Origin: an uncultured Planctomycetia bacterium
Lineage (GTDB): Bacteria > Planctomycetota > UBA1135 > GCA-002686595
Length of the DNA: 5,880 bases
Direction of reading: 5' to 3'
Assembly (NCBI GenBank): GCA_938003765.1
Contig: CALKYE010000283.1
Coordinates: forward strand, 1-5,880
Position numbers and translations under genes: made by a program. The notes beneath the pieces were generated by a model, which was not told the origin of the DNA, ran no database searches, and saw only the letters and a program-made list of their open reading frames with translations. This document shows, one piece after another, positions 1 through 5,591 of the stretch (positions are counted from its first letter, which is position 1; each line of letters begins with the position of its first letter).

Positions 1-63
1 TCGAGCTACAAGGCCGGCGAGTTCTTCGCGGCCAAGCTCGTGCGCGATCGGCGCGCGGGTTAG
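1..63 (+). CDS. 3' end of an unidentified gene (partial)
   Basis: Frame 1 is open from the window edge and stops at TAG (61-63). It gives a 20-residue tail, SSYKAGEFFAAKLVRDRRAG, with a basic end. Codons use G or C almost throughout at the third position, as the DUF808 and PDH genes here do, which supports real coding. The stop lies 68 bp from the stop of the convergent minus-strand gene, and a hairpin sits in between. The tail is too short to assign a family or function. Confidence 0.5.
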   Translation, partial: SSYKAGEFFAAKLVRDRRAG

Positions 64-94
64 CTAGCGGTCCAGCGACTGCGTCGTCACCTTG

Positions 95-117
95 GCTGGA
101 GCTTGCCGAGCTTCAGC
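95..117 (+). terminator. Hairpin between convergent genes, candidate terminator
   Basis: Arms GCTGGAGCT (95-103) and AGCTTCAGC (109-117) form a 9-bp stem around a 5-nt loop. The single non-Watson-Crick pair (99/113) is a G-U wobble in a plus-strand transcript but an A-C mismatch in a minus-strand one. The hairpin therefore suits the gene ending at 63 better, and lies 31 nt past its stop. No T-tract follows on either strand, so intrinsic termination is uncertain. Confidence 0.35.
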
Positions 118-131
118 GCTCGAGAAGGGCA

Positions 132-560
132 TCACGGACAAACGGTGAACCGCAGGCCCGCCGTCAAGCTCACGCCCGTCCCATCCGGATGGAGCGGGTC
201 GCGAGAGTAGTACTGCGTGTAGACCGTATTGCCGCCGAGCGCCCGTTGGGTGAGCAGGTAGTTGTTCGTGAACTTGAACGCGAATGCGCCAGAGCAATCC
301 GGCCCGCCCTGATTGCCGCCTGAGAGCTGAGGCGGCGTGCGCGTTGTCGGCTTCCCGACGCACAGAGCGCCGCCCATGAATGGAACCGCAGTCGGTTGGA
401 AGCTCCACACCAGAAGTCCGGCGCGTTGGTTGATGACGTTCGACGCGCGGACGAAGAAGTCGTCAGGTCCGCTCAGACTGGCGACGCCCGTATGGAAGAT
501 CGTCGGAACACAGTTCAAGGAGTTCAGTTTCGCGGTGCAGTACGTGACCGGAGGCCCGCA
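132..560 (-). other. C-terminal cysteine-containing module of the first propeller protein
   Basis: Residues about 435-576 follow the last blade. Landmarks are YCT (441-443), C451, a VINQRAGL segment (476-483), GGALCV (497-502), LSGG (513-516), C523, a YYSRDP segment (551-556) and a final hydrophobic strand. The same landmarks occur in the same order at the end of the other propeller protein. C435 and C575 are present only here and could make an extra disulfide tying the two ends of the domain together. The function is unknown. A sorting or surface-attachment role is inferred from its C-terminal position on exported proteins. Confidence 0.7.
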
Positions 561-1862
561 CGATCCGGAGAACACGTACACGACACCCGGGTCGCTCGAA
601 CCCGGAGGGCTGTTGTCCCGGAAGGCGCCGACAATCAGGTCGGGCGCACCGTCCGCATTGACGTCGCCCGCCGCGGCCACTGCGGCTCCGAAAAAGTCGC
701 CACTGTCGACGCCGTTCATCTGATAGAGCAGCTGTCCGCTCGACCCGGAATACACGAACGCCGCACCGCACGCGAAGCTGTGTGTGGAGTCGGAGGGAGA
801 GCCGAAGATGAAGTCAGTGACGCCGTCGCCGTCAAGGTCGCCCGTTGCGGCTAGCGACCAACCGAGTTGATCGGTCAGGCCGCCCACGAACGTCCTGAGC
901 GTCGAACCGTCGACGCCCGAGTGCAGGTACACGGTTCCCTGGTCGGCATAGAGGACGTCGTCGCGGGGCGCACTGATCAGGTAGTCGGCGAACGAGTCGC
1001 CGTTGAAGTCCCCCGCGGGCCCAACGCCCATGCCCAGCCAGTCTCCGTTGATTCCGGCGTGAAACCGCAGGAGCGTGCCGTTCTGGCCGGAGTAGATGCT
1101 GACGCTGCCCGAGTCCTGGCCGGGCGTGTCGTCCAGCCTCGCACCCACCATCAGATCGGGACGCCCGTCGCCGTTGATGTCACCCGCGGAAGCAACCGAC
1201 GAGCCGAAGAAGTCCCCCGCACTCGCACCTGAGAACTTGTAGAGAAGCGCACCGTTGCTGCCGGAGTACACGTCCACGTACCCCGCTCCGCCGGAGGGCG
1301 CGACTTGCGGATCCCATTGCACTGCGCCGACCGCGATGTCCGGGATCCCGTCGCCGTTCACGTCGCCTGCCGACGCCACGCAGTGGCCGAAGAAGTCTCC
1401 CGGCGCCGCGCCGAGGAACTGGAAGTGGATCGAAGCGTCACTTCCGGAGTAGACGATCGCGCTCCCGGCGCCGGGCCCATTCGTGCTGTCGCGCTGAGTC
1501 CCCACGACGAATTCGGACTTGCCGTCTTGGTCGATGTCTCCCACGAACGCGACGCTGTGGCCAAACTCCTCGAAAGCGGACGTTCCATTGATCGTGTGCA
1601 GGAGCACGCCGGTGCTGCCCGAGTACACGCGCACCTGGCCGGCGCTCGGGAGAGTTCCGACGTCGAACAGGATCGCGCCAGCGATCACATCCGGAGTTCC
1701 ATCCCCGTCCGCGTCGCCGCCTCCCGCGACCGACCACCCCAAGCCAGAGTCCGCGGAGTCCCCCGTGAATGTGTGAATCAAGGATTGGGCGTACGTCGCC
1801 GCGCTGAGCGAGAGGGACAGGGAGACTGCGAGCAGGCGCCGGAGCGAGAGTTGTTGGGTCAT
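132..1862 (-). CDS. Secreted seven-bladed FG-GAP repeat (integrin-alpha-like beta-propeller) protein
   Basis: This gene encodes a 576-residue exported protein of unknown specific role. Residues 1-26 are a signal peptide: basic LRR, a hydrophobic LAVSLSLSLSA core, and a likely cut after ATYAQ. Residues about 33-434 hold seven FG-GAP repeats. Each has an FG/LG-type strand, a DxDxDGxxD calcium loop (50, 109, 167, 228, 285, 342, 400) and a VYSGSxGxLL-like strand. Seven is the number needed to close an integrin-alpha-type propeller. The fifth loop (DFNGDSFAD) has lost its glycine. Residues about 435-576 are a cysteine-containing C-terminal module shared with the protein at 3136-5298. I chose the ATG at 1862 because it starts right at the signal peptide. 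In-frame ATG 1880 and a far-upstream start at 1994 are possible, and none has a clear Shine-Dalgarno. FG-GAP proteins commonly act in adhesion or ligand binding outside the cell; a role here is inference. Confidence 0.9.
   Translation of the reverse strand: MTQQLSLRRLLAVSLSLSLSAATYAQSLIHTFTGDSADSGLGWSVAGGGDADGDGTPDVIAGAILFDVGTLPSAGQVRVYSGSTGVLLHTINGTSAFEEFGHSVAFVGDIDQDGKSEFVVGTQRDSTNGPGAGSAIVYSGSDASIHFQFLGAAPGDFFGHCVASAGDVNGDGIPDIAVGAVQWDPQVAPSGGAGYVDVYSGSNGALLYKFSGASAGDFFGSSVASAGDINGDGRPDLMVGARLDDTPGQDSGSVSIYSGQNGTLLRFHAGINGDWLGMGVGPAGDFNGDSFADYLISAPRDDVLYADQGTVYLHSGVDGSTLRTFVGGLTDQLGWSLAATGDLDGDGVTDFIFGSPSDSTHSFACGAAFVYSGSSGQLLYQMNGVDSGDFFGAAVAAAGDVNADGAPDLIVGAFRDNSPPGSSDPGVVYVFSGSCGPPVTYCTAKLNSLNCVPTIFHTGVASLSGPDDFFVRASNVINQRAGLLVWSFQPTAVPFMGGALCVGKPTTRTPPQLSGGNQGGPDCSGAFAFKFTNNYLLTQRALGGNTVYTQYYSRDPLHPDGTGVSLTAGLRFTVCP
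639..1715 (-). repeat. Seven FG-GAP calcium-loop repeats in the first propeller gene
   Basis: The DxDxDGxxD-coding units lie at 1689-1715, 1512-1538, 1338-1364, 1155-1181, 984-1010, 813-839 and 639-665. They read DADGDGTPD, DIDQDGKSE, DVNGDGIPD, DINGDGRPD, DFNGDSFAD, DLDGDGVTD and DVNADGAPD. Loop-to-loop spacing is 57-61 residues, an unusually even blade length. The DNA of the units has diverged, so this is an old protein-level repeat and not a recent tandem duplication. Confidence 0.9.
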
Positions 1863-2055
1863 GCGCGAAGCGGAGTGCATGAAGGAATCGAGACTCGGAT
1901 GAATGGTCCGCGACCAGTTGGTAGTCGTGAGTCTAGGCGCGGTGTGCGCCGTGCGGGGAAGCCGCTGGAGTCTTGCGCCTGCGCGGCGAACCACGCTGGT
2001 GGGCGCGCAACTCAGATGGCTGCCCAGCCAGCGGGCGGAGTCGCGCGCGGGATCC
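1863..2055. other. Intergenic region between the DUF808 gene and the first propeller gene
   Basis: This 193-bp gap should hold the end of the DUF808 transcript and the promoter of the propeller gene, both on the minus strand. A weak 5-bp stem with a 4-nt loop (TGGCT/AGCCA, 2017-2030) lies 26 nt past the DUF808 stop and has no T-tract. A more A/T-containing patch at about 1881-1935 is a plausible promoter and leader zone, but I see no convincing -35/-10 pair. Open frames crossing the gap are arginine-rich shadows. Confidence 0.4.
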
Positions 2056-2973
2056 TCAACCCCGGCGCAGGCGCGCGACGAGCTTCACGGCGCCCAGCAC
2101 GAGCGCGCCCGCGGCGACGCCCACCAACCCGCTCGTCAGCGCGGCGCCTGCCGACTCGGCCAAGCTGCCGAAGCCCTCGAGCGCGTGATGGACGAAGCCT
2201 TCGAGCCCTGGAATCGCGTGCGCGAGGATGCCGCCGCCGACGAGGAACATCGCGATCGTTCCGAGCACGCCGAGCAGCTTCATCAAGCGCGGCGCGAAGG
2301 CCAGGATCGCGTCGCCGAGCGCGCGCTGCGCCGCTGCGCCTCCGCCTGAGCGCGCGCGGAGCCACAGGCCCGCGTCGTCGAGCTTCACGATGCCCGCAAC
2401 CAGTCCGTAGACGCCGATCGTCATCACCACGCTGATTGCGACCAGCACGCCCGCTCGCCGCGCGAAGTCGGCGTCGCCGACGGCGCCGAGCGAGATCACG
2501 ATGATCTCGGCCGACAGCACGAAGTCCGTGCGCACCGCGCCCTTGATCTTGTCCTTCTCGAAGGCGACGAGGTCGACGGCGGGATTGGCGACGGCCTGAA
2601 CGAGCTCGGTGTGGTGCGCCTGCTCTTCGTCGCGGTGCGGGAAGAGCTTGTGCACGACCTTCTCGAAGCCTTCGAAGCACAGGAACGCGCCGCCGAGCAT
2701 GAGCAGCGGGTGGATGGCCCACGGCGCCACGGCGCTGATGCCGAGCGCGGCGGGCACGAGGATCGCCTTGTTGAGGAGCGAGCCCTTGGCCACGGCCCAC
2801 ACGACCGGCAGCTCGCGATCGGCGTTCACGCCCGCGACCTGCTGCGCGTTGAGCGCGAGGTCGTCGCCCAGCACGCCGGCCGTCTTCTTCGTCGCGATCT
2901 TGGTCATCGCGGCGACGTCGTCGAGGAGCGACGCGATGTCGTCGAGCAGCGTGAGCAGGCTGGTTCCGGCCAT
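2056..2973 (-). CDS. yedI: DUF808 / YedI-family inner-membrane protein
   Basis: This is a complete 305-residue protein, the usual size of the family. The N-terminus shows the characteristic DUF808 start: MAGTSLLTLLDDIASLLDDV, then MTKIATKKTAGVLGDDLALNAQQV and the ADRELPVVWAVAKGSLLNK block. Hydrophobic segments lie at about 67-85, 87-104, 150-166, 174-196, 231-253 and 276-299. Between the second and third is a charged, histidine-containing stretch (about 108-150, with HKLFPHRDEEQAHH), probably exposed to solvent. The protein ends in a basic RLRRG tail. E. coli YedI belongs to this family, and its biochemical role is not established to my knowledge. The ATG at 2973 matches the family start exactly, although it has no Shine-Dalgarno and follows a pyrimidine-rich leader. 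Two sampled 60-base lines inside it are about 77% G+C, above the roughly 60-67% of lines sampled in the propeller genes. No functional link to the flanking genes is visible. Confidence 0.93.
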   Translation of the reverse strand: MAGTSLLTLLDDIASLLDDVAAMTKIATKKTAGVLGDDLALNAQQVAGVNADRELPVVWAVAKGSLLNKAILVPAALGISAVAPWAIHPLLMLGGAFLCFEGFEKVVHKLFPHRDEEQAHHTELVQAVANPAVDLVAFEKDKIKGAVRTDFVLSAEIIVISLGAVGDADFARRAGVLVAISVVMTIGVYGLVAGIVKLDDAGLWLRARSGGGAAAQRALGDAILAFAPRLMKLLGVLGTIAMFLVGGGILAHAIPGLEGFVHHALEGFGSLAESAGAALTSGLVGVAAGALVLGAVKLVARLRRG

Positions 2974-3068
2974 GGAGGGGAGCGCGGCGGCGGGGGAGGC
3001 GCGCGCGGACTGCGCGACGGGCGCGAGAGAGTAGCGCGCGCTCGGCGGCGTCGACTGTCCCGAACGTG
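2974..3068 (-). other. Pyrimidine-rich leader and probable promoter region of the DUF808 gene
   Basis: Read on the minus strand, the roughly 27 bases before the DUF808 ATG are almost all C, T and G with repeated CTCCCC/CCGCC runs. A purine Shine-Dalgarno is absent. Further upstream, TACTCT (3028-3033) is a weak -10-like hexamer with no convincing -35. Because a strong hairpin lies just beyond this segment, the DUF808 promoter most likely falls here. That placement is inference. Confidence 0.3.
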
Positions 3069-3070
3069 CG

Positions 3071-3109
3071 CCGGCCCGCGCGCCGAGGAACTCTCGACGC
3101 GCGGGCCGG
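3071..3109 (-). terminator. Strong hairpin past the second propeller gene, probable terminator
   Basis: CCGGCCCGCGCG (3071-3082) and CGCGCGGGCCGG (3098-3109) are perfect 12-bp inverted arms. In a minus-strand transcript the stem continues through a G-U wobble (3083/3097) and four more pairs (3084-3087 with 3093-3096) to a 5-nt loop, about 17 pairs in all. On the plus strand the wobble becomes a C-A mismatch, so the structure favours minus-strand RNA. It starts 26 nt past the stop at 3136. No U-tract follows, so it may act with Rho or as a 3'-end stabiliser. Confidence 0.6.
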
Positions 3110-3135
3110 TGATCGGACGCTGCGATTGCAGCGCG

Positions 3136-3573
3136 CTAAGGCAGAGTCACGAACTCGAGCGCGTTCGAGAGGCTGGTCGACTTCACCGCCGGCGGGTCGC
3201 GGAACCAGGCCTGCGCGTTGACGACGACGCCGGCGCCGAACGGCTGTCCCAGCGCGCCAGGTTGCGCCGCGAGGTACGCGAGCCAGTCCTGGGTGAGCAC
3301 GCCGTCGCACGCGCCGAACGTGCCGCCCGAGAGCAGCTTGTTCATGCGCTGGTTGGGGACCTTGACGCACATCGTGCTCGTGCCGCCGGCGCCCCAGCTC
3401 ACCGTCGCGCGACCACTCACGCCGTAGAACATGAGTCCAGCGCGTTGGCCTTCGACGTCGTTGGCCGTGAGCACATATCCGCTCGCTGCAGCGAGGCTCG
3501 GAACACCGCTGGCCGAGATCGTGGCGGAGCAACCGTTCGTCGTCGTGCCCGGAGTGCAGTAGGCGAGCCCGCC
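3136..3573 (-). other. C-terminal cysteine-containing module of the second propeller protein
   Basis: Residues about 576-720. Landmarks are YCT (580-582), C590, a VEGQRAGL segment (615-622), CVKVP (644-648), LLSGG (655-659), C664, NAQAWFRDP (694-702) and a closing SLSNALEF strand. The four cysteines C581, C590, C644 and C664 match C442, C451, C501 and C523 of the first propeller protein. Spacings are 9, 54 and 20 here against 9, 50 and 22 there, consistent with two conserved disulfides in an all-beta domain. The role is unknown. Confidence 0.7.
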
Positions 3574-5298
3574 CGGACCGCTCGCGGTGAAGCTCTTCAG
3601 CGTCGACACGCCGACGTTGCCGTTGCGGTCGGTGCTGCGCACGCGGTACTCGATCAGGCCCGCGATCTGCCCGGGGATCTCGCCGCGCCAGATCTGGCCC
3701 TGGCTCGCGCTCATCGGAGCGACCAGGAAGCCCGACGGAGCGACGCGGTACTCGAGCACCACGTCGACGTACCAGGTCTCGTAGTACGAGGCGTTGTCGT
3801 AGACCTGGGCGCGCACGACGGTCGGCGCGAGGCCGGTCACTCGACCCGGCGCCTGCTCGACGTTCGGGATGCGCGGCGCGTGGGTGTCGGCGACGTTCGA
3901 CTGGTTGGTGAAGTAGTACTCGGCCTGATTGGCGGTGTTCGCGACCACCACGTCGGTGTCGCCGTCGCCGTCCAGGTCGGCGCAGTCCGCGTCCAGCGCG
4001 ATGCGCGTCGCCATCGGCAGTTCCGCCGTGGTGACGTTGGTGTGCGAGAAGCCCGCGCCCGCGAAGTCGTTGCGGTACAGCCGATCCTGTCCTGAGAAGT
4101 TCGCGACGTACACGTCGAGGTCGCCGTCGTTGTCGTAGTCGAGGAAGTCGGCCTCGTTGTCGTCGGGAAGCGAGTTCGCGAGAACCTGGTTGGTCGTGAA
4201 GAACCCAGAGCCATCGTTCGCCAGCGTCGAGTCGCTGAATCCAAGTGCGCTGGACCAGTTCAGCCCGTAGATGTCCATGTCGCCGTCGTTGTCGCAGTCG
4301 CCCATCTCCTGCTCGTAGTGGCCACTACCAGTGGCCCAGCCCGGCGCGAACGCAGCGGTCGTGACATCCGTGAACGACGTGAGCGCGCCGCCGTTCTCCG
4401 TCAAGTTGTTGCGGAACATGCGCGGCGCGTCCACGCGCGCGCCGTGGAGCAGGTCGAGGTCGAAGTCGCCGTCGATGTCGCCCCAGTCGACGTCGAGCGC
4501 GTCCGCGCACACGTCCGAGTTCACGCCCGTGTTGTTCAGCGTGTTCGCCTGCTGCAGCCCCTGAGCCCACAGCGCCGGGTTGCCGTCGGCGATGAGCGCC
4601 GAGGTGAGCCGGAAGCCCGAAGGATTGAACTCGCGGAACACGCCGGAGCCGTCGTTGAGGAACAGTCGCGTGGGCGCGCTGCCGTTGAACCCGGGACCGT
4701 AGCTCGAGTGCGCCAGGTCGAGGTCACCGTCGTTGTCGATGTCGGCGAAGTCGCCGTCGCCCGACCAGCAGATGAACCCGTTGGACAGGAGCAGCGAGGC
4801 CCAGATGGACGTTGGCGCGATGTTCAGGTCGGGCCAGCGCGCGGCGGTCTGGTCCTGGTAGTAGCCCGGCGTCCCGCCTTGGGCCCCGCCCATGTTGACC
4901 CACCAGCGGCTCGACTGACTGGAGATCTGCGACGTGTTCGCGAGGTAGATGTCCGGATCTCCGTCGCCGTCGATGTCGGCGAACTCGATGTCGCGGCTCT
5001 GGAAGAGCGCCGATGGAAACTGCGCCACGGTGCGGTCCGCGAAGAACCCGATCGTTCCGCCTGGCTCGAAGCCGCGGTTGATCCACAGGTTGCTCTGGTC
5101 GCTGCCGCTGTCACCGCCCTCGGCCAGCGCGGCGTCGAGGTCGCCGTCACCGTCGACGTCGGCGAAGTCGACGTTTTCCGTGTCGTCCGTGTTGATCGCC
5201 AGCTTCGACGGGGTGGCGACGAAGGTTTGAGCCGCGGCTGTGGAGCCCAGGGCGGCAATCAGGAAGGAGTTGAGCAGCGGACGGAAGCTGGTCTGCAA
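3136..5298 (-). CDS. Secreted VCBS/FG-GAP_3 repeat propeller protein with Ig-like spacer and shared C-terminal module
   Basis: This gene encodes a 720-residue exported protein of unknown specific role. Residues 1-24 are a signal peptide: short basic start, an LLNSFLIAALGS core, and a likely cut after TAAAQ. Residues about 40-465 carry seven D-x-D-x-D-G-D-x-D calcium loops, typically preceded by FAD, GD or FLD and followed by a downstream RLFLND or RLYRND strand. This is the VCBS/FG-GAP_3 style rather than the integrin style of the other propeller here. The fourth loop (DIDGDFDLD) has Phe in place of Gly. Residues about 472-573 look like an Ig or fibronectin-type spacer (PTVVRAQVYDNAS, VVLEYRV, IEYRVRSTDRNGN). 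Residues about 576-720 are the cysteine-containing C-terminal module shared with the protein at 132-1862. The start is TTG at 5296-5298: it has a GAGG Shine-Dalgarno 5 nt upstream and opens directly into the signal peptide. The gene diverges from the PDH gene and is followed by a strong hairpin. Confidence 0.9.
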   Translation of the reverse strand: MQTSFRPLLNSFLIAALGSTAAAQTFVATPSKLAINTDDTENVDFADVDGDGDLDAALAEGGDSGSDQSNLWINRGFEPGGTIGFFADRTVAQFPSALFQSRDIEFADIDGDGDPDIYLANTSQISSQSSRWWVNMGGAQGGTPGYYQDQTAARWPDLNIAPTSIWASLLLSNGFICWSGDGDFADIDNDGDLDLAHSSYGPGFNGSAPTRLFLNDGSGVFREFNPSGFRLTSALIADGNPALWAQGLQQANTLNNTGVNSDVCADALDVDWGDIDGDFDLDLLHGARVDAPRMFRNNLTENGGALTSFTDVTTAAFAPGWATGSGHYEQEMGDCDNDGDMDIYGLNWSSALGFSDSTLANDGSGFFTTNQVLANSLPDDNEADFLDYDNDGDLDVYVANFSGQDRLYRNDFAGAGFSHTNVTTAELPMATRIALDADCADLDGDGDTDVVVANTANQAEYYFTNQSNVADTHAPRIPNVEQAPGRVTGLAPTVVRAQVYDNASYYETWYVDVVLEYRVAPSGFLVAPMSASQGQIWRGEIPGQIAGLIEYRVRSTDRNGNVGVSTLKSFTASGPGGLAYCTPGTTTNGCSATISASGVPSLAAASGYVLTANDVEGQRAGLMFYGVSGRATVSWGAGGTSTMCVKVPNQRMNKLLSGGTFGACDGVLTQDWLAYLAAQPGALGQPFGAGVVVNAQAWFRDPPAVKSTSLSNALEFVTLP
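3580..3885 (-). other. Probable Ig/fibronectin-like spacer domain
   Basis: Residues about 472-573 lie between the last calcium loop and the C-terminal module. The stretch alternates hydrophobic residues in strand-like runs (TVVRAQVYD, YVDVVLEYRV, LIEYRVRSTD). An RSTDRNGNVG turn, common near the end of Ig-like and fibronectin III folds, follows. Two tryptophans (W509, W537) could form the core. The assignment rests on pattern only; no family signature is decisive. Confidence 0.45.
3952..5160 (-). repeat. Seven VCBS-type calcium-loop repeats in the second propeller gene
   Basis: Loop-coding units lie at 5134-5160, 4951-4977, 4717-4743, 4453-4479, 4273-4299, 4114-4140 and 3952-3978. They read DVDGDGDLD, DIDGDGDPD, DIDNDGDLD, DIDGDFDLD, DCDNDGDMD, DYDNDGDLD and DLDGDGDTD. 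Spacing varies from 53 to 88 residues; the long blades 2 and 3 carry inserted loops. At the DNA level the units keep a recurring GTCGCCGTCG-like core on the plus strand, forced by Asp-Gly-Asp codons. Confidence 0.9.
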
Positions 5299-5303
5299 GG
5301 TCG

Positions 5304-5307
5304 CCTC
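5304..5307 (-). promoter_or_regulatory. Shine-Dalgarno GAGG deciding a TTG start
   Basis: On the minus strand the order is GAGG, five bases (CGACC), then TTG. The spacing is close to ideal. It favours initiation at TTG 5298, which places the signal peptide at the very N-terminus. It is the only clear Shine-Dalgarno before a gene start in this window. Confidence 0.6.
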
Positions 5308-5379
5308 GGGTGGTTCGAACTGCGGAGTGGGTCGGTGGGGGCGGTCCGGCGATGGCCATGCCGCGCCGGGGCCTGTCGT

Positions 5380-5391
5380 TGGAACATTCCA
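5380..5391. promoter_or_regulatory. Palindrome TGGAA-CA-TTCCA, possible operator
   Basis: Two 5-bp inverted arms are separated by 2 bp, in the most A/T-containing part of the divergent spacer, about 80 bp upstream of the TTG start. The size and position would suit a dimeric regulator. No known regulator is recognised, and a 10-bp match can arise by chance. Confidence 0.2.
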
Positions 5392-5396
5392 CCCGA

Positions 5397-5406
5397 TTCG
5401 ATCGAA
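5397..5406. promoter_or_regulatory. Palindrome TTCGATCGAA, possible operator
   Basis: A perfect 10-bp palindrome with no spacer, starting 6 bp after the TGGAA-CA-TTCCA element. It contains GATC and CGATCG, so it could also be a methylation target. No regulator is recognised. Confidence 0.2.
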
Positions 5407-5591
5407 GTCGTGGGATGGGAGCAGCGACGCGCGAACACACAGCGCGCGGCGGCCTGCCGAGTGCGGAGGCGTCGCGCTCTCTCGCCAGCCCAGGCCGGTC
5501 TCGTTACCATCCGCCAGATTGCGGACAGGGCTTGCAGTGCGCGGCGCAGGGCGTCGCCTCTGGGCGCGCTCCGCAGGCCCCCGCGAACGCC

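Larger units (their letters stand above)
5308..5591. other. Divergent intergenic region between the second propeller gene and the PDH gene
   Basis: This roughly 290-bp spacer must carry promoters for both directions. It is less uniformly GC-rich around 5376-5410, where two small palindromes lie. I found no convincing -35/-10 pair on either strand, no RNA gene and no credible small open frame. The long minus-strand frame that crosses it is antisense to the PDH gene and arginine-rich, so it is read as a shadow. Confidence 0.4.

Noticed and set aside
2017..2030. Short TGGCT/AGCCA stem past the DUF808 stop as a terminator
   Set aside because: There are only 5 bp, no T-tract, and the local sequence is very GC-rich, so chance pairing is likely.
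1305..2435. 376-residue plus-strand open frame across the 1863-2055 gap
   Set aside because: Its composition is arginine- and alanine-rich, it has no recognisable domain, and it is antisense to two well-supported genes.
2012..3532. 506-residue minus-strand open frame overlapping all of DUF808
   Set aside because: It is extremely arginine-rich and low in complexity, crosses the strong hairpin and two intergenic gaps, and overlaps a well-recognised family gene in another frame. It is a GC-rich shadow.
2611..4095. 494-residue plus-strand open frame
   Set aside because: It is antisense to DUF808 and the second propeller gene, with repetitive RRR/HDR/VAV composition mirroring the calcium-loop codons.
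3952..5160. Repeated GTCGCCGTCG-like DNA units as a possible tandem array or CRISPR-like repeat
   Set aside because: The units fall exactly on the calcium-loop codons, are degenerate at wobble positions and have coding spacers. They are explained by protein repeats.
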